Positions 30,601 to 40,159 of a DNA stretch of 64,000 nt are shown here, in pieces. Source of the DNA: Streptomyces toyocaensis (GTDB lineage Bacteria > Actinomycetota > Actinomycetes > Streptomycetales > Streptomycetaceae); assembly GCF_000725125.1 (NCBI RefSeq), contig NZ_JFCB01000001.1:827335-891334 (forward strand). Direction: 5' to 3'. Position numbers and translations under genes: made by a program. The first letter of the stretch is position 1; every line of letters starts with the position of its first letter. Below the pieces are notes generated by a model. The model made no database searches. It had not been told where the DNA came from and was given only the letters and a program-made list of their open reading frames with translations.

Positions 30601-31053
30601 CTCGTCAGCGGGGCGCCACACGGGCGCCCTGGGAAGCTCCGTCGACTGCGGGGCTACGGGCGCCAACGCCGTACTGTTGCGGACCCCTCCCAGTGCCCGC
30701 GAGGGTTACGGCTCGACGAAGCGTCGGACGCCGAACGGCAGGGCCGAGTAAGGGATTCCGGGAACGGCGACGACACCGCCGGCGTCGGCTTCCCTGCCGC
30801 GCGCCAGGCCGGCGGCCGTCCGGAACACCGTCGCCTACTCACCGGATCGTTCGCTCATGCGGTGCGGTCTCGTCCCCCGCGCGCTCGCTCACGGCTCCCC
30901 GGTTGAGCGGTTGCTGAATGCGTACGAGTATGGAGGGAGACAGCTCAGTGCGGACCGGAATCGCCCGTCACGGCTAGAAGTTGTCACATCAACGATCGTT
31001 CTCCTCCCCTGTGTGGAGGGCACCTCGGACCGGATCAGTCTCCGGAGAGCGAC
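30601..31053. other. gene-poor stretch leading to the cassette, with a 10-bp palindrome
   Basis: No gene is supported in these 453 bp. Near the cassette are TTGTCA (30981-30986), the perfect palindrome AACGATCGTT (30991-31000) and a small hairpin CCTCC-N7-GGAGG around 31003-31020. These may form the control region of the amidase gene, whose ribosome site GGAGAG is just upstream of 31054. No -10 fits well. Confidence 0.45.
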
Positions 31054-31812
31054 ATGACCATCAAGAACATGCAGTTCACCTGCCCGAATTGCGGCGAGGA
31101 GTCGACGTACCCCGTGCAGACGGACGGCGAGGCGCCCGAGCAGTCGGGCCTGGCCTTCCATCAGGACCTGGGCAACCTGCGGAGCCTCGATATTCCGTAC
31201 ACGAACAGTCCGAACCGTGACGCGTACGGTCCGCTGGTCCCGCAGGGCATCGTCGTCCACTACACCCAGGGCAAGTACCAGGGAGCCATCGGCCACTTCC
31301 AGAATTCCGCGTCCAAGGTCTCGGCGCACTTCATCGTCGCCAGGGACGGCCGGCGCATCCAAATGGTCCCGCTGCCCGACCCCGACACCAACGGCCCACG
31401 GGACGGGCGGTACACGGCCTGGCACTGCAAGGGAGGAAACACCCGCTACATCGGCATCGAGCACGAGTACGGGTACACGGGCGCGACCGGCCCCCAGGAC
31501 TGGACCACGGAGATGATGGAGTCCTCGGCGGAGCTGTCGGCGTACTTGTGCCACACGTACGCCATCCCGGTCGAGGTGCCGCTCGCCCCGGATGAGCGCG
31601 ACTGGTTCACGGGCTTCGGCGGACACTACAACGTGCCCAACAACAGCCACACCGACCCGGGTCCGTATTTCCCGTGGGACTACTACATCGACCTCGTGCA
31701 GTGGTTCTACGGCCGTATGGCCGCAGACTCCCCGCCCGGCGCCGCGCCGGCGTCCGCCAAACCGATCCGGGAGGTACACGGGTCCGGGAAGCCCGCCTAC
31801 CAGACGCTGTGA
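31054..31812 (+). CDS. PGRP/Amidase_2-type N-acetylmuramoyl-L-alanine amidase, first gene of the cassette
   Basis: This 252-aa protein has the Amidase_2 (PGRP, T7-lysozyme-like) fold, which cuts the amide between muramic acid and the peptide stem. Zinc ligands are visible as H69 (GIVVHYTQG), H199 and D201 (SHTDPGPYFPW), with YIGIEHEYG (E136) on the core strand. The protein starts with a half zinc-ribbon, FTCPNCGEES, and has no signal peptide. It therefore acts inside the cell, is released by lysis or is delivered by other means. The ATG at 31054 follows GGAGAG. It leads a tight run with the two giant genes (22-bp gap to the next). Its catalytic role in the cassette is unknown. Confidence 0.88.
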   Translation: MTIKNMQFTCPNCGEESTYPVQTDGEAPEQSGLAFHQDLGNLRSLDIPYTNSPNRDAYGPLVPQGIVVHYTQGKYQGAIGHFQNSASKVSAHFIVARDGRRIQMVPLPDPDTNGPRDGRYTAWHCKGGNTRYIGIEHEYGYTGATGPQDWTTEMMESSAELSAYLCHTYAIPVEVPLAPDERDWFTGFGGHYNVPNNSHTDPGPYFPWDYYIDLVQWFYGRMAADSPPGAAPASAKPIREVHGSGKPAYQTL

Positions 31813-31834
31813 CCGCCGAATGAGGTGACGTCCC

Positions 31835-34800
31835 ATGCTGGGCTCCACGGTGACCGCGCTCGCCGCCTGTTCGGCCGCTCCCGGCCGCCTTGACCTGTTC
31901 GTCGGCGACGGTGACGGCGGCGTATGGCACAGGACGCGCACGGCGCTCCGAGGCCGCTGGGGCGCGTGGCACTCGCTCGGCCGGCCGTGGCCTTCGCCCG
32001 GAGCGCCGGAGCGCACCGGCTGGCTGACTGTCGTGCGTTCCGACCTCGGCCGGATCGAACTCCTCGCCCTGGACAGCGGTCGCGGGACGAAGCACAGGCT
32101 CTTCGCGGCGGCCCGTGACGGGGCCCTCGACACGCTCCTCGAAGAGGCCGATGCCGAGGCCGGGGACGCCGCCGGTGCCGAGGCGGGCGGCGGAGCCGGT
32201 GATGTCGTCGGCGATGTCCTCGGTGACGCGGCCGGCCACGGCTGGACCCCGTGGACGTCGCCCGACCCGCTCGCCGCGCGGCCCGCGGCGACCGACCCGC
32301 TCCCGACGCAAGAGCAGTGGACGCTCCTCCGCAGGCAGCTCTCCGAGGGCCGACGTTCCGACGTCGACCCTCGCCCTACCGCCTTCGCCACGACGGAACG
32401 TGACCTCTTCGCCGTCGCCGGTCACAGACTGTGGCACCGCATGTGGACGGAGAGCACCGCATGGGAGGACCTCGGCGGCGACCTCACCACCGACGACACG
32501 ACCGCCCCCCACATCGCCGCCGCCCACGACGAGGCCGGGTCCACCCACGTGTTCGCAGTCTGGGCCGGTACGGCCCTGATGCACCGGCAGCTCGACCGCA
32601 CCTGGTCCGATTGGCAGCTCGTCGACATCTGGGCCGACGTGCGGACCTACCAGGCGCTGCGCCCCGACGACCTCGTCGCACTGACCGTCCGCGGGAGCGG
32701 ACTGCGCGAACGAGTCCGCGTCGACGGCGTGGTGGAGTTCGTCGCCGCCCGGTCCGACGCCCGGCTCATCGTGGAGTTCCCACCGCAGCACATCGCCGAG
32801 ACCGTCTCCGAGACGGGCACGACCAGCCAAGCGCGGATCGCGGGACCCTCACGGCTGGCCTTCGCCATCGGCCAGGAGGCCGTACCGCTCACCGTCGACG
32901 GCGTACTGACCGCCATGCGCAAACTGCCCCTGGTCGCGACGCCCGAGACCGCGGGAGCGGAAGGCGCCCGCCTCGAACTGCCCTGGCGCCTGCTCCTGCA
33001 GCTGCCCGGCGGCGCCCACTGCACGCACCACACCCAACCCGCCGTCGGCCACGACGGCATCACCGAGCTGTGGCACAGCCGCGTCACACGCCCCGACGGG
33101 GCCGACGCGCTGCGGGTGAGGCCCGTCAAGGCCCTCCCGAACGAATCGGCCCTCGCCACCCCGCTCGGCCACCACGCGTCGAAGATCGCTGCCCTCGGGG
33201 TGCAGTCCGCCGACCCGCCCGTGACGGTCGACCGGCTTGTTCTCAGCGCGTTCGGTGCCTGGTTCGACGCCTCCGCCTCCTGGCCCACACTGGACTGGAC
33301 CCACCGGACTGCGATGGGACGCGACTACTACGTCCGCGTGCTCACCCGCGGTGCGCTCTTCCCCTTCGGACACCGGGCCGCCTTCGTCGAGGTCACCGAG
33401 CGCCGGTTCGACCGGCAGGCTCCGGCCGTGGCGGCGCTCCGCACGACCCGCACGCTGATCGTCACCGAGCCGACGCGCCGGTACGGCATCGGCGACGGCG
33501 CGGGAAAGGCGTACGAGCGTGCTTTCCCCTTCCAGGAGGTGTCCGTCGAGCCCCGCCAGCTCACGGACCTGGACACGGCGGTGTGGCTGCCCTGCAAGGC
33601 GTTCTGGCCCCAGCAGTCGGGAGTCACCGTCGAGTTCACCGTACGCGCGCGGGCGGACCGGGAGGTCGTCGACTTTCGGCTGCCGTTGCTGTTCGTCGAC
33701 GACGCGGTCCTCGGCACCTCCCACGCCGCCTCGCTCGACGCCGCGTACGCCGGCGGACCGCGCTCGGGTGTACAGCGCGACATCGGACACCCCACGCGAG
33801 AGGTCGGCCGCAGGATCGCACTCGCCATGAAGACCACGACCCAGCCCCTCGAAGGGGCGGTCCATGAAGTGCGGTCGATGTCCTTCGGCGGCGTCGGCGC
33901 CGCCCTCGCCGCGAACGGTGTCGGCTTCCACCCCCGCGTCACCCGCTTGGAGGTCGCGCTGCCGGCGGTTCGCCAGCTGATCGGATCGTCGCCGACGGTG
34001 CCGGCCGAGTTCTCGAAGGCGTTCCTGGCGGCCACGGACGCCCAGCGGCCCGAGGTCCTGCTCGCCCTCCTGGAGCCGAAGGTCATCGACTTCGCCGCGG
34101 CCGGGGCGCGTACGGGCATGGTCGCCGCGCCGAACATGGCCGTCACCGAGATCTCCCGGCTGGCCGGACCGATCGCCGGCGGCCCCTTCCCGCCCGAACC
34201 GAAGGACATGTTCGCCGAGGACGCCAGACTCTTCGGCGTCGTCTCGCTCCGCGACATCGTGTCCGTCATCACCTCCCGGCCTCAGATCACGTGGTCCGAT
34301 GTGGCCGGCGCGCCGTCCGCGAAGCTGACGTGGAGGGAGAAGCTGACGACGGACGCGGACCCCTTCTACCCGAAGAGGCCCGATTCTCTGGTCTTCCTGG
34401 AGGTCGTCTCCCAGGTCGTCGACGGTCGGCCGCAGCTGCGCACGACCGGCGAGGTCACGGACTTCGCGCTGGAGATCCCCACCCGCGCCTCCGCCCTCGT
34501 CGTCCTCACCTTCAAGAAGGTCCGCTTCACCGGAAACTCCGGAGAGAACCCCTCCCTCACCTTCGAGCTCGCCGACGCACGGCTCGCCGGGAAACTGACG
34601 TTCGTCAAGACACTGGCCGACAAGATCCCGCAGGCGGGGCGCGGCGGGCCGCACGTCGAGATCTCGGCGGTCCGGATCCGGGCCACGTATACGATCGCCG
34701 TGCCCACCCTCGGCATGGGCGTCTTCACCGTGCAGAACCTGGCCATCCGCATCGGCCTCACCCTCTCCCTCGAACAGCGGCCCATCGAGATCGACTTCGC

Positions 34801-35383
34801 CTTCGCCACACGGGAACGGCCGTTCCTCGTCACCGTCAGCGGCTTCGGCGGCGGCGGCTACCTGGAGATCGGAGTGAGCGCCGGAAAGTCCGACGGGGGA
34901 CTGCGGCGCTTGGTCGGCGGCATCGAGTTCGGCGCCAGCGTCGCCATGGACTTCGGCGTCGCGGCGGGCGAGGTCCACGTCTTCGGCGGTGTCGTCTTCG
35001 TCAAGCAGGGCGGCACGGTCGACATCACGGGCTATCTGCGGATCGGGGGCAGTGTCTCCGTCCTGGGCTTGATCCGGGTCTCCGTGGAGCTGACGCTCAG
35101 CCTCACCTACGACGTGGAGCGCAACGAGCTGCACGGTTCCGCCCGGCTCGTGATCACCGTCGACCTCACCTTCTGGTCCACTTCCGTCACCCTCGAATGC
35201 CACAAGAGCTTCAAGGGCCCCAGCCTCGTCGCCGGCCCCCGGGACGCCCTGACGGCGTCCGCGGAGGCCCGGCAGGCCTCCGCGGGCGCGGCGCCGTCGA
35301 CTTCCGCCGTCGAGGCCGCGCTCGGTCCCCAGGGCTCCTCGTTCCCGTGGCAGACGTACTGCAGGGCCTTCGCGAAGGAGTGA
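31835..35383 (+). CDS. giant protein with Trp-rich beta-propeller N-terminus and Gly-rich beta C-terminus
   Basis: This 1182-aa protein has no family name that I recognise. Residues 1-280 contain repeats of the form LDLFVGDGDGGVWHR and GRWGAWHSLG, as in the tryptophan-rich sialidase- or PLL-lectin-like propellers. A Gly/Ala/Asp insert follows (near 115-130). The middle is beta-rich with some charged helices (QLIGSSPTVPAEFSKAFLAA). The C-terminal 250 residues alternate Val/Gly strands (VHVFGGVVFVKQGGTVDITG, then YLRIGGSVSVLGLIRVSVEL), suggesting a beta-helix or sandwich that could assemble. The apparent hydrophobic start is the first propeller strand, not a signal peptide. The ATG at 31835 follows GAGGTGA; the next gene starts 3 bp after the stop. 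Confidence 0.85.
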   Translation: MLGSTVTALAACSAAPGRLDLFVGDGDGGVWHRTRTALRGRWGAWHSLGRPWPSPGAPERTGWLTVVRSDLGRIELLALDSGRGTKHRLFAAARDGALDTLLEEADAEAGDAAGAEAGGGAGDVVGDVLGDAAGHGWTPWTSPDPLAARPAATDPLPTQEQWTLLRRQLSEGRRSDVDPRPTAFATTERDLFAVAGHRLWHRMWTESTAWEDLGGDLTTDDTTAPHIAAAHDEAGSTHVFAVWAGTALMHRQLDRTWSDWQLVDIWADVRTYQALRPDDLVALTVRGSGLRERVRVDGVVEFVAARSDARLIVEFPPQHIAETVSETGTTSQARIAGPSRLAFAIGQEAVPLTVDGVLTAMRKLPLVATPETAGAEGARLELPWRLLLQLPGGAHCTHHTQPAVGHDGITELWHSRVTRPDGADALRVRPVKALPNESALATPLGHHASKIAALGVQSADPPVTVDRLVLSAFGAWFDASASWPTLDWTHRTAMGRDYYVRVLTRGALFPFGHRAAFVEVTERRFDRQAPAVAALRTTRTLIVTEPTRRYGIGDGAGKAYERAFPFQEVSVEPRQLTDLDTAVWLPCKAFWPQQSGVTVEFTVRARADREVVDFRLPLLFVDDAVLGTSHAASLDAAYAGGPRSGVQRDIGHPTREVGRRIALAMKTTTQPLEGAVHEVRSMSFGGVGAALAANGVGFHPRVTRLEVALPAVRQLIGSSPTVPAEFSKAFLAATDAQRPEVLLALLEPKVIDFAAAGARTGMVAAPNMAVTEISRLAGPIAGGPFPPEPKDMFAEDARLFGVVSLRDIVSVITSRPQITWSDVAGAPSAKLTWREKLTTDADPFYPKRPDSLVFLEVVSQVVDGRPQLRTTGEVTDFALEIPTRASALVVLTFKKVRFTGNSGENPSLTFELADARLAGKLTFVKTLADKIPQAGRGGPHVEISAVRIRATYTIAVPTLGMGVFTVQNLAIRIGLTLSLEQRPIEIDFAFATRERPFLVTVSGFGGGGYLEIGVSAGKSDGGLRRLVGGIEFGASVAMDFGVAAGEVHVFGGVVFVKQGGTVDITGYLRIGGSVSVLGLIRVSVELTLSLTYDVERNELHGSARLVITVDLTFWSTSVTLECHKSFKGPSLVAGPRDALTASAEARQASAGAAPSTSAVEAALGPQGSSFPWQTYCRAFAKE

Positions 35384-35386
35384 GCC

Positions 35387-38300
35387 ATGGCAACCACCGG
35401 CCTGCGGCGACAGTTCGTCTGGACCACGGTCCCGGCCGGGCGGGTCGCCCTCGTCCCGGGACACTCCACCCCGATGGCCTTGCTGTCCGTCCTCCTCACC
35501 CCCCGGCTGATCGGCCCCCCGGAAGAGCGGAAGCTGTCGGACTTCGGCATGCAGACCTGGCCCGAACGGCTCGCCGCCCTCCGGTTCGACGTCTACCGGG
35601 GGACGCAGCCCGTCACCGCCCACCAGGTCCCTCACCTCACCATCGAGCAGAAAGAGGTCCGCTTCACCACCGCCCGCCAACTCTCCGCCTGGAAGGCCCT
35701 GTTCACCGGTGCCTCGCCGGTGGTCCCGTACCGGACGACCTCCTACGCCGAACGGGACGTCCGAGAGTTCCCGGCCGCAGAGGCCGCCGCCGAGGTCCGC
35801 CAGGCGTACACGGCCACGGCCCGCGTCCACCTCGACCACGACGGCGAGGCCCCCGAGACCGACCCCGAGCTGCGGGCGGCGCTGAGCCGGGTGAGCGCGA
35901 TGTGGCAGTCGCGGCTCGCACCCCTGGACGGCACGGCGGAGCAGGACCCGTCCGCACCCCGGTCGGCGCTCACTGAGGCGTACGCCTTCTACCGGCGCGA
36001 CCACGATGCGTTCACGGCGCTTCCGCCGCCCACCGCCGTACCCGTGCACGAGTTCCACGAGACCGTCGCCCGCCTCGCCGACCACCCGCTGCTCCTCCGC
36101 GCGCTCGGACTGCTGATCGACCTGGCCGTGGAACCGGCCTCGCTGACCGCGGCCGGCGGAGCGAAGGAGCTGCGCGTCGTCCCGCACTGGCCGAACCCCG
36201 ACGGCTCCGCACCGTCCGGGTGGTCCCACGCCACCCAGGACGACCTGTCCCCGAAGACCGCCTACCTCCTGGAGGGGAAGCGCTTCGTCGCCGCGTCACT
36301 GCCGGGAGGGGCGGCGACCGAACTCAAGCGCGGCATGCTGCCCCTGGCCGGAACCGGCGTGGCGTCCTCCGGCGGGGACGCCGGAGCCCGGTACGAGGTG
36401 ATGCCCTTCGACGTCGACGGCGCCGCCCTGCGCCTGGTCGGCGTCGCCGAATCCGACCGCGCCCGCGCGGCCTCGCAGAACGGGGCCGGCGTCGGCGCGC
36501 TGCCCGCCCTGCGGTCGATGGGCTTCGCCCTCGTCGAGCGGGACCGCGTACAGGAGCACCGCAGGCAGCTCGAGCGGGCCGCCCAGCGAGCCACGGCCGC
36601 AGGCCTCACCTCCCAGCCGGTGACGGCGGACGCGCTGCTCGGCGGCTACCGCGTGGACGTCTTCGACGTGGCGAGGAAGCAGTGGTACCCCCTGTGCCGC
36701 AGGCGCGTCCGTTACAAGATCGGCGACGTGACGATCGGACAGGACGCCACCGGCGGCGGCCCCGCCAGCCTCCTCGAGGAAGGATTTCTGCGCCCGGAAG
36801 CGGCGACGACCGGAGCAGGCGACCAGGACGCCCTGTACCTCCACCAGATCGTCATGCGCTTCGACGGCTGGAGCCCGGTCGTGGAGCGACCCGAGCGGAT
36901 CGTCGACACGGGGGACACGATGTCGGCGGCGGCGGACCCGCCCCCCTTCGACGCGGTCGTCGAAACCGACCCGGGATCGCTGCCCCGCCTGCGCTTCGGC
37001 CGCGACTACCGCCTCCGCGTACGGATCGCCGACCTCGCCGGGGGCGGACTGCGCCCCGACGAGACCGGGCTCGAAGAGGAACGGACGAACGTCTTCCGGT
37101 ACCACCGCTTCGAGCCTCTGCCGCCCCCGGAACTCGTCCCCACCCGCGAACTGGCCGACGGCGAGACCCTGGACCTGATGGTCATCCGCAGCGACCGCGA
37201 CACGACGGTGGAGGCGTACGCGGCCGCCCACGGCCACCGTGCCTTCGACCTCCGCCACCTCCTCGCCCCCCCGTGCTCCCTCGAACTGGCCCTCCAGCAC
37301 GAACGCACCTTCGACGCCGCCCTCGGCCCCGACGTACCCACCGCGAAGGTGAAGGAACTCTTCGAGGTCGCCAAACGAGCCGACCGGGACGTCTCCGACA
37401 TCGCCGGCGCGGTCGTCGTGGGAACGGAGACCGGCTCCACCGTCCCCGCCCCGTACGTCTTCCTCCCCGAGACCGGCGTCACCCTGCCGTGGCTCCCGGA
37501 CCCGGCCACCACGCACCTCGCCCTGAACCCGCGCCGCAGGCCCATCGACCCCGACTCCGGAAAGTACGGAACAGTCGTGGGTGACAAAAGGACCGGCCTG
37601 TGGCAGGGCACCTGGCCGGCGTACGCGCCGATCTCGCTCCGCCTCGTCGGCGGCCCCGGCGGCTGCACCCTGACCCGCTCCCCGGACCAGCGCACGTTCA
37701 CCGTCGCGCTCGGCCCCGCCGAAGAGGTCACGTTCGACATCCCCTCCTGCCCCGGCACCCGCAGCGTCCAGCTGTTCGGCATCGTCACCTGGCTGGGCAT
37801 CGACGCCACCGACCCCACCGCGTTCAAGCCCATCACCGAGGGCCGCAACCGCCTCGTCACACCGCCGCGCACCGTCAGGCTCGTCCACGCCGTGCAGCGG
37901 CCCCTGGCGATCCCCTCCGGCCTGCTCGCCGCCCGCCGGACCACCGGAGAGACCAGCGCCGTCCTGCGCACCGACGACCTGCGCCTCCACATCGCCAGCA
38001 CCGGCCGCCTCGACCTGCGCGCCGAGTGGACCGACCACGAGGACATCCCGCCCCAGAAGCCCGCCGAGCGCCGGCGGACCGCCATCCTCGGCTCGTACGA
38101 CGTCCAGCGCGCCCCTCAGCACGAGGCGTTCCCCACGATCCGCCAGGAGTTCGGCGACACCCGCCGCCGGCACGTCACGTACCGCGCCACCGCCGTTTCC
38201 CGCTTCCAGGACTGCTTCCCCCGCGCCACCGCCGGCGACCCCCAGGCCTGCCTGAGCGAGGGCGTCCTGGAGGTCACGGACGTGCCGAGCTCCGCCCGAC

Positions 38301-39160
38301 CGCCCGCGCCCAAGGTCCTCCACACCGTGCCGACGTTTCGCTGGACCCGTTCGCACGACGGCCAGAAGTCACTCACCCGGTGGCGGTACGGAGGCGGCCT
38401 GCGCGTCCTGCTCGAACGGCCCTGGTACGTGTCTGGGGACGGCGAACGCCTCGCCGTCCTCACCTGGCCCAGCCCCTCCGCCCCCGCCGACGTGCTGCGG
38501 TACGTCAGCGTCGCGGGCCGCGACCCGATCTGGACCACCGGCGCCCCGCCCCCCGTCCTCAGCCAGAGCGACGTCGTCGCCCCGCGCGGCGACCGGGCGG
38601 AGCTGCCGGAACTGGAACGCGCGCTCGACGTGATCGCGTACCCCGTCCGCTTCGACGAGACGGCCGACCGCTGGTACGCCGACATCGACCTCTCCCCGCT
38701 CGTCACCGCCTCCTATTTCCCCTTCGTCCGGCTGGCCCTGGCCCGCTACCAGGACCACACCGTCGACGGCGTGCCCACCCTGTCCCCCTCGGTGCCGACG
38801 GAGCCCGTCCAGCTCCCGCCCCATCGCCGCCTCCTCGTCACCCGCACGACGGGACGGGCCACCGTGCTCGTCGACGGACTCGGCCCTTCCGGCCCCCGGT
38901 CGAACCTCGTGCGCACCGAACTCCAGGTCAAGTCCGACCCAGCCGCGGACAGCGGCGCGGGCTGGAGCACCGTCTTCCGGACCACCGGCTCCCTCGGTCA
39001 GGGCCGCGACCTCGACCTCCCCGCCACCGGGGACCGCCCCCAGCGCATCGTCGTCCAGGAGTACGAGACGCATCCGCCCGCCACGAACGAGACGGGCTCC
39101 GCCGTGGAAGGTCCGGGGCGGCTGGTCTACGCCGACATCGTCCCCCTTGGAGTGTGGTGA
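35387..39160 (+). CDS. giant unknown protein, 1257 aa
   Basis: This is the largest gene of the window and is not recognised. It begins LRRQFVWTTVPAGRVALVPG then LLSVLLTPRLIGPP and continues with many beta strands and few long helices (HRRQLERAAQRATAAG). Other visible stretches are YLLEGKRFVAASLPGG, LYLHQIVMRFDGWSPV and, near the end, ASYFPFVRLALARYQDHTVD. There is no signal peptide, membrane segment or repeat. The ATG at 35387 follows AAGGAG, which lies in the end of the previous gene, so the two giants are translationally coupled. The last bases overlap the possible GTG start of the next gene. The pair may form a large complex. Confidence 0.85.
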   Translation: MATTGLRRQFVWTTVPAGRVALVPGHSTPMALLSVLLTPRLIGPPEERKLSDFGMQTWPERLAALRFDVYRGTQPVTAHQVPHLTIEQKEVRFTTARQLSAWKALFTGASPVVPYRTTSYAERDVREFPAAEAAAEVRQAYTATARVHLDHDGEAPETDPELRAALSRVSAMWQSRLAPLDGTAEQDPSAPRSALTEAYAFYRRDHDAFTALPPPTAVPVHEFHETVARLADHPLLLRALGLLIDLAVEPASLTAAGGAKELRVVPHWPNPDGSAPSGWSHATQDDLSPKTAYLLEGKRFVAASLPGGAATELKRGMLPLAGTGVASSGGDAGARYEVMPFDVDGAALRLVGVAESDRARAASQNGAGVGALPALRSMGFALVERDRVQEHRRQLERAAQRATAAGLTSQPVTADALLGGYRVDVFDVARKQWYPLCRRRVRYKIGDVTIGQDATGGGPASLLEEGFLRPEAATTGAGDQDALYLHQIVMRFDGWSPVVERPERIVDTGDTMSAAADPPPFDAVVETDPGSLPRLRFGRDYRLRVRIADLAGGGLRPDETGLEEERTNVFRYHRFEPLPPPELVPTRELADGETLDLMVIRSDRDTTVEAYAAAHGHRAFDLRHLLAPPCSLELALQHERTFDAALGPDVPTAKVKELFEVAKRADRDVSDIAGAVVVGTETGSTVPAPYVFLPETGVTLPWLPDPATTHLALNPRRRPIDPDSGKYGTVVGDKRTGLWQGTWPAYAPISLRLVGGPGGCTLTRSPDQRTFTVALGPAEEVTFDIPSCPGTRSVQLFGIVTWLGIDATDPTAFKPITEGRNRLVTPPRTVRLVHAVQRPLAIPSGLLAARRTTGETSAVLRTDDLRLHIASTGRLDLRAEWTDHEDIPPQKPAERRRTAILGSYDVQRAPQHEAFPTIRQEFGDTRRRHVTYRATAVSRFQDCFPRATAGDPQACLSEGVLEVTDVPSSARPPAPKVLHTVPTFRWTRSHDGQKSLTRWRYGGGLRVLLERPWYVSGDGERLAVLTWPSPSAPADVLRYVSVAGRDPIWTTGAPPPVLSQSDVVAPRGDRAELPELERALDVIAYPVRFDETADRWYADIDLSPLVTASYFPFVRLALARYQDHTVDGVPTLSPSVPTEPVQLPPHRRLLVTRTTGRATVLVDGLGPSGPRSNLVRTELQVKSDPAADSGAGWSTVFRTTGSLGQGRDLDLPATGDRPQRIVVQEYETHPPATNETGSAVEGPGRLVYADIVPLGVW

Positions 39161-39162
39161 CC

Positions 39163-40143
39163 ATGGCCGACCCCGTCTTCCAGATGTATCCCGAGGAGGA
39201 GCCGCTGCGACTCGCCGTGGGATCGCCACCCAGCACCCCGGTGGCCTTCGTGGTGGGTGCCCAGCTGACGAGCGTGTTCCTTCGCCTCATCAAGGCGGGG
39301 ACGAAGTGCGCGCCTCCCGGGGAATCGGCCGTGGTCATCGAACTGCGCGCGGGAGAGGGCGATTTCGTTCCGGTGCCACGCGAACCGGACACCGTCACGA
39401 TCAATGACACCTCCCTGACGCCGGTCGCCACGGCATCCTGGCTCCCTGAGCCCCGGGGCGTGATCCTGATCAGAGTGGATATCACCAAACCATCCGACAT
39501 GCCCTGGGAGATGCGGATCACGAACAAGGCGCCGGTGGAACTCCTCTTCGTCTGGGTCGTCTCGGACCTCGACGAGGACACCCGTCAACCCCGGATTCTG
39601 ATGGAGCGGTCCCACAGCCGAGTAGCCCTCCCGGGAGCCTCCGACGACATCGTGGTGAACGTGGCCAACGTCGGTACGGGGGACCTGACCATCGACACCC
39701 CGGCAGGCACCGACCTGGGCGACGGCTTCGTCCTCGACGAGGTGACACCGACCGTCCCGGTCAACGGCTGCGGCCACCTCACCATCCACGTTCCTCCCGT
39801 CGGGGGCATCCCCTTCGACGCCGGACACTCCACCGACTTCACCCTGGAGGCCAACACGCGCGACGAAGAGCAGCGGACGCTCCACCTCAGCGTCTCCGAG
39901 AAGTTCGGCAAGGAGAAGGAGAAGGAGAAGGAGGGCAAGGAGAAGGAGGGCAAGGATGTGAAGGACAAAGAGCAGAAGGACACGCCGCACGAGCTGATGA
40001 TGGTCGGGGACCTCTTCCCCACACCCCTCTCACCCGTCGTCGCCTGGGCCGGTGCCGCCTCCCCGCACGTGCACTTCATCCCCCGGGAACTGCGTCCCGA
40101 CCTGTCGACGAGCGCCCTCGTCCACGAGGACCCGGCGCCGTAG
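39163..40143 (+). CDS. Ig-like protein with Lys/Glu-rich linker, cassette gene 4
   Basis: This 326-aa protein is soluble and beta-rich. Residues about 160-245 resemble an ASPM/choice-of-anchor Ig fold (VANVGTGDLTIDTPAG, then GCGHLTIHVPP). Residues about 246-275 are a charged tract of KEKEK, GKEKEG and DVKDKEQKD words. A 50-residue tail with a conserved-looking VHFIPRELRPDL follows. No signal peptide is present. The ATG at 39163 is chosen; the GTG at 39157 overlaps the upstream stop as GTGA and is also possible, with GGAG at 39149-39152 serving either. The charged tract could be a substrate for the ATP-grasp ligase encoded downstream, which is speculation. Confidence 0.8.
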   Translation: MADPVFQMYPEEEPLRLAVGSPPSTPVAFVVGAQLTSVFLRLIKAGTKCAPPGESAVVIELRAGEGDFVPVPREPDTVTINDTSLTPVATASWLPEPRGVILIRVDITKPSDMPWEMRITNKAPVELLFVWVVSDLDEDTRQPRILMERSHSRVALPGASDDIVVNVANVGTGDLTIDTPAGTDLGDGFVLDEVTPTVPVNGCGHLTIHVPPVGGIPFDAGHSTDFTLEANTRDEEQRTLHLSVSEKFGKEKEKEKEGKEKEGKDVKDKEQKDTPHELMMVGDLFPTPLSPVVAWAGAASPHVHFIPRELRPDLSTSALVHEDPAP

Positions 40144-40159
40144 CGCGGCGGCGGTCGTC

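Noticed and set aside
32849..36229. 1126-aa antisense ORF over the two giant cassette genes
   Set aside because: It is the complementary frame of high-GC coding DNA; the sense genes have ribosome sites, coupling and protein-like content.
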